DNA of 64,000 nucleotides from Alentia gelatinosa (GCA_950022655.1 OX465583.1:36297360-36361359), one strand, 5' to 3'; shown: positions 1 through 12,632, counted from the first letter of the stretch. The notes: generated by a model from the letters alone, not told the origin. A program made the numbers and translations.

Positions 1-1060
1 AACTACCACTAGTGTTAACACCTGCTGTTAAGAATGAATGTGAGACTCTGGCTTGGGATAATAAAATTTATTATAGGGTAAATTTTATGAGATAAAACAT
101 TTTGTTGAATAATGTACATTGTTGAAATACATATCAAGTGATTGATAAAATGTTGATATGGTGTAATAAATACCCCTACGAAGTATATGAGGGCATTTTC
201 TTTGTGTGTATGAATGTCATACACGGTATGAATGTCAAAGTTCAGCAAGGTAGGAGACACACATCTATATCCATACGTTTTGTACCTCAATATACCTTGA
301 TATTTCTACGATAATATATTACTTGAAATGGCATATGGAATATCGCTTAAAGTATTTCTTGATGAGACAAACACACGTTTGCCACTTCGAAGGGCATATG
401 TTTGATATTTCAAAATCGCACCCACGAGACCAAAATATCTCTACTACACTTTTTATGCAAAGGCTGGCTTAAAAGCTATATCATTATCTGAACAGATGCA
501 TAGATTATTTAAAAGGATTGCAGCATCTTTCTCAGCAGATAAGGATATTGACTGTGATAAACAATAGGTTAGCATGGAAAGAACTCCTGTAAGCGATCCC
601 TTTCATATTCAGGGGTAAATACGAGTATGCCCATACATTTGATCTGAATACTGATTTTCTCAAGGTTGAATGTCATCTTTCTCATTGCATACTCACAACA
701 TGCTTTTAAACTATGCCCTGCGATTATGATAATACAAGTAAAATATCATAGTCTATGGGAGTCTGACAGTCAAAGCTTTTCTTATATGTCTGAGCTAGGA
801 AGTGTAGCTGTGTGTATAAGCCCCAAGTGCTCTCACATATATACTACTTCCAGCATGAAGAAATCAACAGTGTTTTTCCTGGACATATTGAGTATATTTT
901 GTTTGTCTGTGGATGCCCGAGGTTCCCATTACGTGATGACTAGCTTATAAAAGTCGTATTATTTCTGTGGCGGCAATGCAGTAGTTCAAAATAAAAATAT
1001 GAGTACATATATAAATACATGGGATTGTACAATCTGAGAAAATCAGACCCATAAATACAT
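1..1060. other. AT-rich intergenic sequence, no gene seen
   Basis: Both strands hold only short open frames with no recognisable domain and no coding-like base composition. No tandem repeat or clear transposon end is visible before the foldback that starts near 1,073. Confidence 0.6.
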
Positions 1061-1072
1061 ATTGTCAAGAAA

Positions 1073-1376
1073 CGTCACGAAATTTCATACAATTGTTTAT
1101 GAGTTGTTTTCGCGGAATGATATATCATGAAGCGGAGCTGAGTGATATCTGTAGCAGAAGACGACGAATGCCATGTAAACAATTGTATGAAATTAAGTGA
1201 CGTTTAGATTTTATCCTACCCCGTCACATGTTTTCAACTTCATATGTCACCCGTGGCATATAAATATTATATGGCATAACCGTGGCATACAGTCGCTCCA
1301 TGTTAAGTCTATGGAGATTTATATGAGGGGTAGGGTAAATTGTCAAGACACGTCACGAAATTTCATATGATTGTTT
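1073..1376. repeat. Nested foldback (MITE-like) repeat with three copies of one arm
   Basis: The arm beginning CGTCACGAAATTTCATAC (1,073-1,098) recurs inverted at 1,177-1,202 and again in the first orientation at 1,351-1,376. The first pair encloses about 80 bp. The second pair encloses a smaller unit bounded by TTTATCCTACCCC (1,210-1,222) and GGGGTAGGGTAAA (1,327-1,339). Such palindromes without a coding region are typical of non-autonomous foldback DNA elements. No transposase or certain target duplication is visible, so the superfamily is unassigned. A unit with the same TTTATCCTACCCC boundary lies at 55,793-56,243. Confidence 0.65.
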
Positions 1377-1567
1377 GTATGACATGAGTTGTCTTACAAA
1401 ATTTCATAATTTTCTGATCTCACGAGTGAGACTGATTTTCCTGCCTGAATACTCTCCAATGCTCCAGATTATGCACCGCCGTTTTAAAATGTTTAAATGT
1501 CGTAGACACCCTACGATACAGGCCTTTCATAGGAACGAAATCGTAGAACAAACATTTGTTATCGTGG

Positions 1568-1631
1568 CCTAATCGCAGAAACGTGGTCAACTGCCCCGAT
1601 ATTAGGTGACCATCCGACGCGATTTTGATTT

Positions 1632-1632
<1 letters not shown>
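1568..1632 (+). repeat. Dispersed repeat fragment, copy A
   Basis: About 65 bases starting CCTAATCGCAGAAACGTGG match 13,148-13,212 in the same orientation with roughly seven differences, so this is an interspersed repeat. It stops at the (AT)n microsatellite here, whereas the copy at 13 kb runs into a short T run. That suggests the microsatellite grew from an A/T-rich point inside the element. Confidence 0.6.

Positions 1633-1633
<1 letters not shown>

Positions 1634-1699
<66 letters not shown>
1634..1699. repeat. (AT)n microsatellite
   Basis: This is an essentially uninterrupted TA dinucleotide array of about 33 repeats, directly followed by a GA/GACA array. Open frames that translate it as Tyr-Ile repeats are low-complexity artefacts, not genes. 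Confidence 0.97.
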
Positions 1700-1700
<1 letters not shown>

Positions 1701-1702
<2 letters not shown>

Positions 1703-1785
1703 GAGAGACAGAGAGAGAGACAGAGAGAGAGAGAGACAGAGAGAGACAGAGAGAGACAGAGAGAGACAGAGAGAGAGAGAGAGAC

Positions 1786-1856
<71 letters not shown>

Positions 1857-1902
1857 CAGACAGACAGAGACACAGACAGAGACAGACAGACAGACAGACA
1901 GA
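1701..1902. repeat. (GA)n / (GACA)n compound microsatellite
   Basis: About 200 bases of pure purine-pyrimidine alternation of the GA type with interspersed GACA units. A pure GA core lies at about 1,795-1,854 and a GACA-rich tail at 1,855-1,902. Together with the adjoining (AT)n it makes a 270-bp compound microsatellite. The open frames here, rich in Glu-Arg on one strand and Ser-Leu on the other, are translations of the repeat. Confidence 0.97.
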
Positions 1903-1904
1903 CT

Positions 1905-3650
1905 TGTTGATGTTGCTCTTGTTCTTTTTCCTTGCCTACCTCCTCCCTCAGCTCCCTCCTCTTACGCCAACACACATCTATTTGGATCACGTAGGAGAAG
2001 GAATGGCCGTGGTGGATTGACAGGTTCATAGTGGACTCGTGGAATGTTTTGTCTATGATGTGATGGGATGTCGGGGCTTATCGAATCTATCCTTGGCAAT
2101 TTGATATATAGAAACACAAGCTAATTTATCCTATCCAGGTTTATATCATGGAAATATTTCAATTCTATATACATGATAAAGATTACGTATGTGTGTGTTT
2201 GTGTGCATGTGTGTATGTATGTTCCCTCACTTAATTCGATATTCCAAAAATAAATTCCGCAAAGCATCTTTAAGCTTTTCTTTCAAATCTCCGTCTCAAA
2301 ATTCAATCACAAGAATTGTTCATGTCAAGCTAACTTTCGGAATCCTGCACTATTTGTATGCCCACCCTATCGGGTATTGGTCATTTACAGACACATTCCA
2401 GTTCTAGGATTTGGTACTGTCTGGTCCCTCAAGTTGTCTCTAGTTACAGTTACATTTTGTCCATATTTTTCTGTCCTCTGCCCCCTTCTTCATATTATGA
2501 TCATCTGCATATTCATTTTTCATTAGCTTGATCTAATTTCCAATATATAATACCCTGCTAATAACCAGCATCATATCACATTCAGCTTACACCAATAAGA
2601 TAGAATGACAGGAAGCATGGTGACCCATAATTTAACATGATTAGCTCCCCACCACTACACAGTCCCACATCATCACCACTACATCCCTCGCCTCTACGTC
2701 ATAGGCCCCTGTGTTAATTAATAAATTAAGGGTATAATTAATACCCGTATCTGCTAACGTTTAGTGGAGGCACTGGGACAGTCTGCCATGAGGAGTGGGC
2801 AGACGAGGCTGCACGTTCTAGGACGGACGGACGGACGGAGAGGGGGCTCACACTGAGTCAAGAAGCAGGAGGTCAGAGTAAGGCGGGAGGCCTGTTTTAA
2901 TTGTCAACTGAAGCCGACGTAATTAGAAAAAGGCAATAAGAGACTGGTTGTCGTCTGCCGTGGCTCACAAACAATGGGAGGGACAGTCTTAGAGCCATTG
3001 TCTAAAAATGTAGGGATAAACGACTGAGGGTCTATTGGCCAGACAGTGGCATGCCTGTATGTGTTGGAAGCTGGGTACCGTTTTGAGCGTACCAAGTAGT
3101 TCCCTCAACATTTCATTCATAGTTTCACTTTTCACATATGGATTTCTATTATTATTTTAGTGATATAGACGTTATATTTGTGATTTGCCTTTGATAGGAC
3201 GACACACCACCTGTATGTAAATCGAGTTTGGAAATGAATTGAAACTAAGACAGGTTCTGTGATATATTTGTATTGATGGCTGATGTATGATGCTTTTCTG
3301 AGAAAATAGCCTTTACAGGGACCAGCGAAGTATAGATTTACTCACCACATAGGTAAATCAACACTCTCCTTCGCAGTTTCTGACTAATTGTAAGAGTATG
3401 CCCGTTGATTCTACAGTCTGTCATGGAAGGGGAGTGGACGCCATCTATAAAGGCCAGCACCCACTCAGACACTAAAACAATCAAATTGAAAAATATAACT
3501 GTGGTAGAATCATAATTCTGTTATGGAACTTTATTTTCAGACCCTTAGACCTAACCAATTAATACCATATTTACAGCAATCATATATCTTTATGCGCTCT
3601 ACCTAATTTGATAATTTTGCGCTAAGTATTTCACCCACTAGAGATATTTT
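1905..3650. other. Intergenic sequence with short simple repeats and a homeobox-site-like patch
   Basis: No credible gene. A GT/AT-rich simple patch lies at 2,188-2,222 and a (GGAC)n tract at 2,821-2,838. The stretch 2,640-2,800 is richer in GC and contains TTAATTAATAAATTAA next to the near-palindrome GGGTATAATTAATACCC, a pattern seen in homeodomain-bound enhancers. That regulatory reading is inference only. Confidence 0.5.
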
Positions 3651-3659
3651 CCTGATAAA

Positions 3660-3900
3660 TCACATACAATACCCTACGACAGGTTACGAAAATTCCAACA
3701 TGTTGGATTTTATCGGGATCTCTACAATTGGTGTTTTCAATCGCAGCCTATCGTGAGGTATCGTAGACGGAATCACAGAAACCTGTCTCACCTCCCACGA
3801 TTTTTGCTGACCTCACGATAGAATCGGTTTGGTGTCGGGAAGGCAGTTGCAGGGCCTATCGGGACAAGAATCGTGGTAGGTGGGGGCTGGCCTTTAAGGT
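3660..3900. repeat. Dispersed repeat, copy C, with internal inverted segment
   Basis: The stretch contains the inverted pair ATCGTGAGGT (about 3,752) and ACCTCACGAT (about 3,813). It ends in ATCGTGGTAGGTGG followed by GGCCTTTAA. The same kind of end, ATCGTAGTAGGTGG with GGGCCTTAA, closes the related repeat at 13,265-13,291. This supports one dispersed family whose fragments lie at 1.57, 3.7 and 13.2 kb. No coding capacity is visible. Confidence 0.5.
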
Positions 3901-6900
3901 GTCGGCTTCATTCAAACGTTTTCTCATTCACATGTAGAAACGTAACGGTAGCATCGACATTGCCATGGGTGGACAGGCGCTGGTTCCTAGAATCAGAAAT
4001 ATTCCAGGAAAGTTTTGATCACAGCAAAGACCAACATTCATATTTCTACAAAAAGTCACAATTTATATCTAATAACCACGAAATACCCTACACATATAAC
4101 TGTTGGGAACAAGGATTTAAGGTAAATTGAGGCTGGGATTGGTCAGAAAATGTTCTGGAGATTGATGCTAGGAATATTGTTGAGGTATTTGCGTACAGTC
4201 TGGGGGAGTAGGACAGTTCCATTCACCACACACTGCGTTATACAACGACCGCCTGTTTTGAATAAATATCTCATATTGGTCCCACGAATCACCTTGTTTT
4301 CCTCACCAGGGGGTGTTAAGATCCTCCTCTGTAGCACCACCAACACGTTAAATCGCAAATGTAACACTCAGGGGGCCCCTGCACAGACGTGCCACTAGAG
4401 TTACCATTTGTATCTGGCCTACTTTAGCTCATCATACAATACATGTACATCGAGAAGGGCAATGACCTTGAATCTAATCATAACCGTAGAAAATGGTTTC
4501 CAAGTCTCTTGCTTTAATTAATTAATTTATATTGGTTTATAATATGCTGATTATACTGCTGATACATGTTGAATAATTAGTTAGTTGGCACATCAATCTG
4601 TTACCCTGGTCCAACTATAATTATTCACTTATGCTGTGGTGGACGTAAATACTTTCGGGCCCGGCCTTATGAACACAGGCATTATTATCTCACTATTTAT
4701 CACATGTTGTTACATGATATTGCTCGTAACCTCACAAAGTATCATTTGTGAAAGGCTACAATCAGATATCTTCATCATTTGGACTTATAGGTAACTATTT
4801 TTAATGTTACTTTATCATATCACGCAGTGCATGCTATGCACCTAGTAACCTATAAATGGACTACAAAGATGGTTCCACTTAATAATTTCTAATTACAGTC
4901 ATGAACAAAATTCTAAAAAAATAGAAGGCGCGTGTGTGAAGGAAGCCTGACTGAGTAAATTACCAAGTAAATAGGAGGTCACAATTTCTTTGTTTCGCAA
5001 TGTCGCTTTGAATTATCTTTTCCAAAAAAAAGGTTCTTAAGGAAATGTCTTTGCAATGTAAAATGGCTGATGTATTTATAACATTGTTAAAATGAAGCAT
5101 GAACGGAAGATAGTCTATATATGGAAATCTGCCTTGCAGGCGATGCAGAATTTTCAGACGTTTGATGGTGTATGATGGCGTGTTGTTTCAGTCCCATCTT
5201 CCCATATATAACTAGTATAATATGAGTATTGCAAACCAATTTGGCACCAAAGGCAACGCAAATGCGAAGAGAGGCTTCCACCGCCGACTACTGAAGGCAA
5301 TATGATATATCACACATTTCCATCACTATAGTGGTCATGTTTCTGTCTGCTTATGTACACGCGCCGTTGACATGTGTACTGAAGTGCAGAGAAGCACGTA
5401 GTCACGACTCAATAAAGACCCCATGCGTTTAGGATTTACTGTGAAGGTCAGGGTGTAAAGGTATACTGCCCCTTTCTTTATGGCTCTGTAGTGGCCGTAC
5501 AGCGCGGTGCATGAATAATTGCTATACCCGACAGTACCAACAATATCATCCCTACACTGACAATCATGGTTGGTGCTCCGTGAACGAGCTGTGATGTTCA
5601 GTGTTAGAAGCGAGAGGGATAGTGGAACAACAATGCTGCACATATGACCTCTCATGTTTCATAAGAAAAACAAAAAATATCAAACAGCAGTTTAATAGCA
5701 GAGCTATGCTGCGTAGCATCTGTTGTGTTCACATACGGATATAAGTAAAGTAGGGTAATGGAGAAATACTCGTTTTTAACCCAGTAGATAACATGATTGC
5801 TGTTTCATGTTTGTGCCCTTTGCCTTTGGCTACAAGGAATTGAAGAAAACGATATCAATTCCTTATGTTGAATTTGAATTTAACTGACACCAGCTGAAGT
5901 ACAGATAGTACTTTCGTACGACCGTCCCTATCCTTATCATTAGTTGTTTGCTGATATATAAGTATGTCTATGTATATTTCGCAATAGATATGACATGCCT
6001 AGTAGGAAAGACTGATTTTACATAGCAATGCTTTGGAAATTGTATCAAATGTATTCTAACGCAGTAGATAGAAAACGATCTGTATATATATGTTAGACGA
6101 TAAGATGAAAAATGTTTGTTATGATCTTTTAGGTGTCAATACAAATTTTCTCATAGCTATATCTTTGGAGTAGCAGCCAGCGGGGTAATAGAATTGATCA
6201 GATTGGCACTGCTGGTTCTACATCCCATTTGGATGTATTCTCCTACCTTGCAGTCCCGTCATGTCTAACACCACATGGAGGTCCACCGCCTTTACACACT
6301 TAATTTAGTGCGCTAGAGGAATTAATCAGTGGTTCCCAAGTAATAACATCACAGCGGAGTATTTACATGCTCGTTCACAGCACCTCAATCTCTCTGTCAT
6401 GTAACTTTATGAACATGGTCGAAATCAGTCGATGGAGGTAGGTGTTGACTTAATTACTCAGCATGTCGAGTCATAAAACATCTCAAATAACAAATGGTGA
6501 TTGGCTGTGATCCACTGCTAACCACATCCCAAACTATATGAAACAAAAACGGAACCATAAGAAGATAAGACGGAGTGATGGGATGAGAACCCCCAGCCCC
6601 ACCTCTCCCTAAAATAAATACCATTGCAAGATGTTATATGACGCAATCTACCTGTGGAATTAGTATTGAGTCAAGATACACAAAAAATATGAAAATCACC
6701 AAGAATGTGTTACTCGACAAAGACTTACACAGAATTGGTACTACAAGCATAGCTTAAGTGTTTGATTATGAACATTCATTAAATGATTAAAAAAAGCCAG
6801 GACAAAGTATGTTACAGTATGACTGGTCCAGGAATCATGTATCCTGGGGATGGGGTAGGTGGAGAGATACAGGGTCTGAAGTCAATCTACTACGAACCGT

Positions 6901-8300
6901 GGATAGATATAGAAGCGAACGCTGATGATTATAAATGTTGCTGAAATAGGATACAGTTGACACAAATAAAGCTTTTCCAAAACAAAGTGGTGCGAAACTT
7001 CTGATTGCAGCATCTCATTATAGAGTGTACTATAACAGACTGTATCATGCTACGTTTGAATGATACGACGGATTTAGATTGATCTATTTGGCAACACATT
7101 GCCTCATTGGCCTATATATATAATGTATATGCTCCTCTACTAATATTATAGTGATTAAACATGCATTGAAATGTGCACTCAACCCATGGGGATTACAAGT
7201 GATCTACTTCTAATTTTAGATCGCATTGGCTTATTAGACCGAACATGATTGATAGCTCAGTAACTGAGACAATCTTATCGCATGTCTCATCACCAGTTGA
7301 CTAAGGAGCTCAGGAAGTGTTCCAATATCTAGGATCATCTCTAGGTCATAATCATCTTCTTTGGTAGAGGGTAGGGTTTAACAGGAACTTCCTTAGGGCC
7401 CAGAACCCGGATATTTGAGACAACCTTATCGCCTGGTATAAAGTTACAAACTGCACCATATTAGCCGCCAAGACATTATTGTAAAGTTCCTGATGAGCAA
7501 GTTGGATCTGAGGGGGAGACAAAAAGCTTTTATAAAAGAAGCAAGCGAGATCTTGATTACATCAGTCCTGCTGCCTGTGTGATATATCACACATCCAGAG
7601 TTCTTTTTAAAGGTACCCTCGTTACTATGTTTCAGGCTCAATTGCGCACGCCTTATGAATGCGGATGTAGTAAGAATGACTCTTTTAGATCCTGCGCAAT
7701 ACAGTAAAGATTGTAGGCGATATAAACTCATTTATCAGAGACTTAATAACACAGTAAGAACACCATATCAAGTTACGTGGAACCCCAAGTATTCTGTATA
7801 TGTACTCCAGTCCATTGCAGTCATTTCGTCGACAGAGTAGTTACCAAGGCGTGAGTAATCTTGTCGACGACAAATGCCCGCGTCGCTTCTGCACAACTGA
7901 TGCCCTGTGGTATATTAAGGGTAAACCTATTGACGAGAGCTGCTGTATCCCATATATGTACTTGTCAAGGGGGAAATGGTATATTTGTAAACGAAGCAAG
8001 AGAAGAAAGAGAATACGAGTAAATAGGGACTGGGTTTAAACACTACATCATATAGAGTCAATATTGCATTTTAATGTAATAGACAATCTAAAGGTTTTTC
8101 TGATAATGGTTGTGTTTCTACTTAGCCAATGTACTACTTCTGATAAGTCACATCAACAGCCATGACAACGTTGCCAATGTCGTGCACAGTAGGTTCGTTT
8201 CTGGAAATCCGAAGTGCTACAAATAATACAATACATGTACTCTGTACATTTCAATCTTATCTTCCAGTGACTTGCACAAAATGAATATCACCTACTGGAA
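3901..8300. other. AT-rich intergenic sequence, no gene recognised
   Basis: Open frames up to about 106 codons occur on both strands (for example 5,335-5,655 minus and 7,444-7,731 minus). Their lengths are close to what chance gives at this base composition, and none shows a domain, a membrane-protein pattern or a start and poly(A) context that I can defend. No tandem repeat is evident. Confidence 0.5.
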
Positions 8301-8343
8301 ATAGTTAAAATAGCATGATTTGGTGGGGTGAAAACTGAGCCAT

Positions 8344-8656
8344 TAATCTAATAATCTAATCCAATTGGGGTTTATGGTTGAAATTAATTGGCAAACTATC
8401 TATGGAACGGGAAAGGGAAAGTTGATACCTCCCTTTGCATTTACCCCTTTCTCTCCTTCCCCAGCCTCCCTTTGTGCCATCTCTTGGGGGATTGAAACGG
8501 AGGACTGATCTTGACACCCTAGAGCTACCCATGTCCGCTCTTTATTCTGATACCTGCCATCGCTATCTGGCCTCTATGGCACGAGTGTCATTTGGCAGCT
8601 TTGGCACTACTTTATCATGATGTTATCACGTGACAGTAATGGCCCACGCTGATTGG
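8344..8656. promoter_or_regulatory. Putative cis-regulatory patch: K50 homeodomain triplet, E-box and CCAAT box
   Basis: Three TAATCT/TAATCC sites fall within 19 bases (8,344-8,349, 8,352-8,357, 8,357-8,362). This is the site type bound by Otx, Pitx and Goosecoid class K50 homeodomains. About 260 bases on lie a palindromic TCACGTGA E-box (8,626-8,633) and an inverted CCAAT box (ATTGG, 8,652-8,656). The motifs are read directly; their function is inferred. No transcript start or coding exon can be tied to them, so this may be an enhancer or chance. Confidence 0.35.
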
Positions 8657-8944
8657 CCCAACGCATCAACCTATGAATGGGACTTTACTCAGGCATGGCC
8701 GGGGTTCCATGTTTGCTTATTACTGCATGTTGTAAACTGGAACAAGCTTATGGTACCCGGACAATTAATTTTCATATTAGCATTTCCCTTTCATGAAACA
8801 TGAAAATCCATGCACTAGATGGTTGTCGTGAATGCAACACTGCCTCATTTCCCTGATAAGGCTGCAGATTGCCTGGATTGCTTGGTGTAATAACAAAACA
8901 AAGGGAATGCGTGAGTAGGCATTAATTCTATTTGCCCTCATTAG

Positions 8945-9092
8945 GCAAGACATTCGTGACTTCTCTGCACCAGATCAAGGCGATAGACACGTAGCGATTC
9001 CTCAATTTTCTCCAAAGGTCGTTCCTGCTCTTGCCGCTCCACCCAGTCGCAATCCTCCACGACGCTCTGGGAAACGTTACTCTACGTCCTAA
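8945..9092 (+). CDS. Possible terminal coding exon, proline/arginine-rich end
   Basis: A possible splice acceptor (TTCTATTTGCCCTCATTAG) ends at about 8,944. Beyond it one frame stays open to a TAA at 9,090-9,092, giving a tail that includes APPSRNPPRRSGKRYSTS. The stretch is richer in CpG than its surroundings. I do not recognise the family. Basic, proline-rich ends with RRSG are common at the C-terminus of retroelement polyproteins, so a transposon remnant is an alternative, and a chance open frame is also possible. Confidence 0.22.
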
Positions 9093-9094
9093 TC

Positions 9095-9570
9095 TAGGTG
9101 CTTCCTTTCCTGCGAAAGTCCAGCATGTTTGGTGATGATGGTCCCTGTGGGGGCCCTACCTGGTAGAAGGTATTTGCTGGTGTGAATTCACGTAATGAGT
9201 TTCCTCTATGACGCCAGCGGATAATGCCTCGGTGGGGCCCGCTGCGAGCAAGATGGAAGAAGATGATGTGGTGTGGGTGTGTGTAGAGGTTGATGGGCAT
9301 ACCTGTTGCCCTGCAACTCCCATTGCTCTCTCTGCACTGTGCCCTGCATTTCAACAATTTTAGCAAGGCTCACATGCGGCTCTTATCTCAATGAATACGC
9401 TACGGGGCGGTCTGCCTGGCGGGCTCCCGTGGCCGGATGAGACCGTAATCGATTTGAGAGCCCGGGATGGTTTGACACTTCCTCCGCCTCGATCCGCTCC
9501 GAAACGGCGGGCAGGGCGGGGAGAGCAACCACGCTAATGTTCCCGCACCGTTCTCAGCCCCTTAGGCTAT
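9095..9570. other. GC/CpG-richer island without identified gene
   Basis: From about 9,380 to 9,560 the sequence is clearly richer in G, C and CpG than its surroundings. It has no long frame that looks coding. The minus-strand frame at 9,094-9,366 (90 codons) has no recognisable feature. This could be a promoter island, a conserved element or a non-coding exon. Confidence 0.35.
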
Positions 9571-9839
9571 AATCTAGACGGATTTGTTGCAAGTCTTAAG
9601 AGCTTTATGTCAGGATTCATTAGGGGGTTTCAATCGTAACGCCATCGGCTTGAGATGTTTGCTTGAGTGTTTGCTTGAATATGGGGGCGGAGAAACTGGG
9701 TCAGATTTTATGCGGTGTCATGTTGGTTCTGATGGGTTTTCTCCCTCCGTTCATTACCCTGATTAAGAACGTCCAGGTTTACAGGAGCGGGGACAGCATG
9801 TGTTGCTTCATGGGTGAGATGCCCATTAGCCTTAATGCA

Positions 9840-10385
9840 ACACCCTCTCGTAAGCACGCACAAGGGGAGACGCAGAGACACGGCCACACAAACAAATCAT
9901 AACAGAGACATCCCTATCTCCATAAACACACTGTAAGGACAGTTCATATCGGCCCTTGTAGCCGATGTTCTTACAGGGTAAATAAAGAACTAAAAGAAAA
10001 GACCACAGAGGACAGAAGCGGACATACGTAAACAGATGCATAGACACCCATAGATAGAGTCACATCTATACATTAACACCCGCACCCATCTAGAAACACA
10101 GACATATAAATGAACATACATGTATACACACAAATACAGTATAAGCGTAAATATTATTCCTTACAAATAGACACCAAGTATCAACTCACCATATCATGGG
10201 TCGCAGGACCTCAGGTCCTCAGTGAATGGGGACGTTTGGGCATAAATATTTGACATTTATACACACATAGACACAGACACACACAGCGACATTTGGATTT
10301 ACATATGTCCATAGACGCATAGCCATGCGCACCCACATTCACGGAGACATACAATCAGATATATAGACACACACAGGCAGTTGGT
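9840..10385. repeat. Cryptic simple sequence rich in AGACAC/CATAG
   Basis: Some 540 bases are enriched on the plus strand for degenerate ACAGACAC, CATAGA and ACACA words, interrupted by ordinary sequence around 9,950 and 10,150-10,250. This looks like an old decayed microsatellite region, not a gene. The minus frame at 9,832-10,047 is part of it. Confidence 0.5.
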
Positions 10386-10388
10386 CAC

Positions 10389-10817
10389 CTAACGAATGGC
10401 TCTATCCCGTGCATTACACATGAGTATTACTCTTGTGGTAAGGAGCACCTTGATGTGGTGATTTGGGGCTGTCGGATTTATGTGACGCAAGCAGTATAGG
10501 GAGAGGTGGTAGGGGTCGGGCGAGCTACTCTGTGGTTTTATGTTCAAGGGAATATAAATGTGGGCAACTTCCCACAAATTCAGAAGGTGAAAAATGAAGA
10601 ATTTCCAAATGCACCCAGTACAAAATTCTTTCATTCTCACAAATGGATTTTGAATGTTACTGCATAATCTCTTCCCAATATTTAAAATATTTGGAACGAG
10701 TCCATAGTTATTTTTGATGAATTTTAAAAGAACACTGACGCTCTTCACACTTTGCGGTTCAGAGGGGCAAATTCAAGCGGATGGAACCATTGCAGTCATT
10801 TTGAGATCTACCTTATA
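10389..10817. other. AT-rich intergenic sequence, no gene recognised
   Basis: A 119-codon minus-strand frame covers 10,389-10,748. It has no domain, no clear hydrophobic segment and no splice or promoter context that I can support. Frames of this length are expected a few times by chance in 64 kb of this composition. Confidence 0.4.
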
Positions 10818-10962
10818 GGGGCCATCCATACAGTACGTACGCAGTGGGGGCCAAAACATTGAAATGTTGTTTAGGCCTACATCCCTTCGTTATTGCGTAC
10901 AAGATGGGAACGGGGAGGAGGGGGAGGGCTACGAGAACTATATATGTACTTTATGGATGGTC
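10818..10962. mobile_element. MITE-like element with GGGGCCATCCATA termini
   Basis: The left end GGGGCCATCCATACAGTAC (10,818-10,836) is matched inverted by GTACTTTATGGATGGTCC (10,945-10,962). The 145-bp unit has a G-rich, A-rich centre and no open frame of note. Foldback elements with GGGGC-TC-ATA ends and internal G runs are common non-autonomous DNA elements in invertebrates. A related left end is seen at 43,570 next to a poly(G) run. Flanking ATA on both sides could be a short target duplication but is too short to trust. Confidence 0.6.
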
Positions 10963-11341
10963 CATACCTAAAACCTCACAATGTATACCAGTACCGCTGT
11001 GATTAAGCAAATTTCCACATAATCGGGACGAGAATACATAGCAAGTTCGAGAAATCATGTACCATTGATTTTGATATCTAGAAACATTAGATGCGCTCCG
11101 CGATAAGATCCTCCTCAATATGACGTATTCAAGAGAGATGGAAAATATGAAAATATAGATTCACGTTATCGGAAAACCTGGTCTCATTTGAAAATAAAAT
11201 TCATTCTAAAAAGCATCATCCATGGGGGGAAACCAATTATGGAATCCTTATCTGTCAATGAACAACAAATGCAAGCGGCAAATACATTAACCATGTACAT
11301 CAATTTTTATTTTAGAAAAAAAAAACGTCTGTGTTGAACTA

Positions 11342-12316
11342 TTGAATGGTAGAGTGCAATGTGTAAAAGCAAATGACCTAATCTCAGCAACTAGACCGAT
11401 TAAACACGGAGTGCCGCAGGGATCGATTTTGGGTCCCCTCCTTTTCTTACTTTATATCAACGATTTATCAGCCATCCTTACAAAATCAGCCGTTATGTTA
11501 TATGCTGATGACACAGTTCTCTATGTACATGGCAAAAACCCTACTGTACTATACGAAACCTTGCAAGAAGATCTCGATGTCCTTTACACCTGGTGTGTCC
11601 AAAACAAGTTATCAATTAATATTAGTAAAACCAAATGTATGTACTTTGCACCCAATAGGAAGAAACTGGCTCCAACTTTATCACTACTCATTGATAACAT
11701 TAAAATTGCTAAGGTGCAGTCGTATAAATACCTGGGGGTTCATCTCGACTCCAACCTGGATTTCAGACTCCATATTTCACACTTAAAACGTACTATATGT
11801 TACCGAATGTATCAATTATCGAAGATGAGACCATATCTCTCTACCCAAGCTGCACTAAAAGTATACACATCGGCTATCTTACCCCACTTCGACTATGGAG
11901 ATATTCTTTACATAAACAGCCCTTTAAAATATACCTCCTCCCTCCAGCTCCTTCAAAACAGATGTCTCAGGATATGCCTGAAATCACCTCCCTTAACTCC
12001 GATTCGGTCTCTCCATAACAAAGGTAATATTCCATATTTATTGGATAGAAGGGAGGCTCATCTTCTTAATTTTATGTTTAAAAGATCGAAAAATCCAGAA
12101 TACTTAGATAACAGAAATAGACGTACCCGGTTATACAATGCCCCGGTGATAATGGTTCACAAACCAAACTGCAAAGCCTATGCCTCATCAATACACTATT
12201 ATGGAGGAACGCTCTGGAATAGACAAACTGTACTTTTAAGAAATACCCCAGATTTAAAATACTTCAAGTCCCTAACAAAAGCGAAACTTAAAGAAAGTTT
12301 AAATGAATTTGTTTGA
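11342..12316 (+). CDS. Reverse transcriptase fragment of non-LTR retrotransposon
   Basis: The frame of 324 codons covers the palm and thumb part of a LINE-type reverse transcriptase. Visible landmarks are GVPQGSILGPLL (residues 23-34), the catalytic YADD (54-57, Asp56 and Asp57), NKLSINISKTK (88-98) and YLGV (130-133), followed by the C-terminal domain with a GGTLWN motif. The fingers and the endonuclease are missing, so it cannot move alone. The nominal start is a TTG inside the conserved domain, and the frame is open upstream to 11,291, so no true start exists. It ends at TGA 12,314-12,316. No frameshifts or internal stops are seen. There is no RNase H domain, which fits CR1/Jockey-type elements. 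Confidence 0.95.
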   Translation: MNGRVQCVKANDLISATRPIKHGVPQGSILGPLLFLLYINDLSAILTKSAVMLYADDTVLYVHGKNPTVLYETLQEDLDVLYTWCVQNKLSINISKTKCMYFAPNRKKLAPTLSLLIDNIKIAKVQSYKYLGVHLDSNLDFRLHISHLKRTICYRMYQLSKMRPYLSTQAALKVYTSAILPHFDYGDILYINSPLKYTSSLQLLQNRCLRICLKSPPLTPIRSLHNKGNIPYLLDRREAHLLNFMFKRSKNPEYLDNRNRRTRLYNAPVIMVHKPNCKAYASSIHYYGGTLWNRQTVLLRNTPDLKYFKSLTKAKLKESLNEFV

Positions 12317-12632
12317 CATTATAAAATGCCTACTTGTTGTACTGGTGACTGAGGCCTCATCTGGGAGTTTCATATGGTTATACAGTTCTTAAAAAGATTA
12401 CAGACTCTATTATTGGGAATGGAGCTCTTTAGTGTTCAATAGTAACCTATTTATCTATATATATTCTTTTGTTCTATAAAACACAGACGATATTTATGTA
12501 TTAGCCAGGAAAACCGGTAAGGTTTGAACAATGAAAACCAATTGTTATCAGTTGATGTTTGAACCTTTTTATTGGCCTCTCACACGAGATTGCATCGAAA
12601 CTGTTTATACAACTATGTAATTTAATGAGACC

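Noticed and set aside
1559..2031. Open frames of 131-156 codons on both strands with Ser-Leu, Tyr-Ile and Glu-Arg repeats
   Set aside because: They are translations of the (AT)n and (GA)n microsatellite and its edges; nothing outside the repeat supports a gene.
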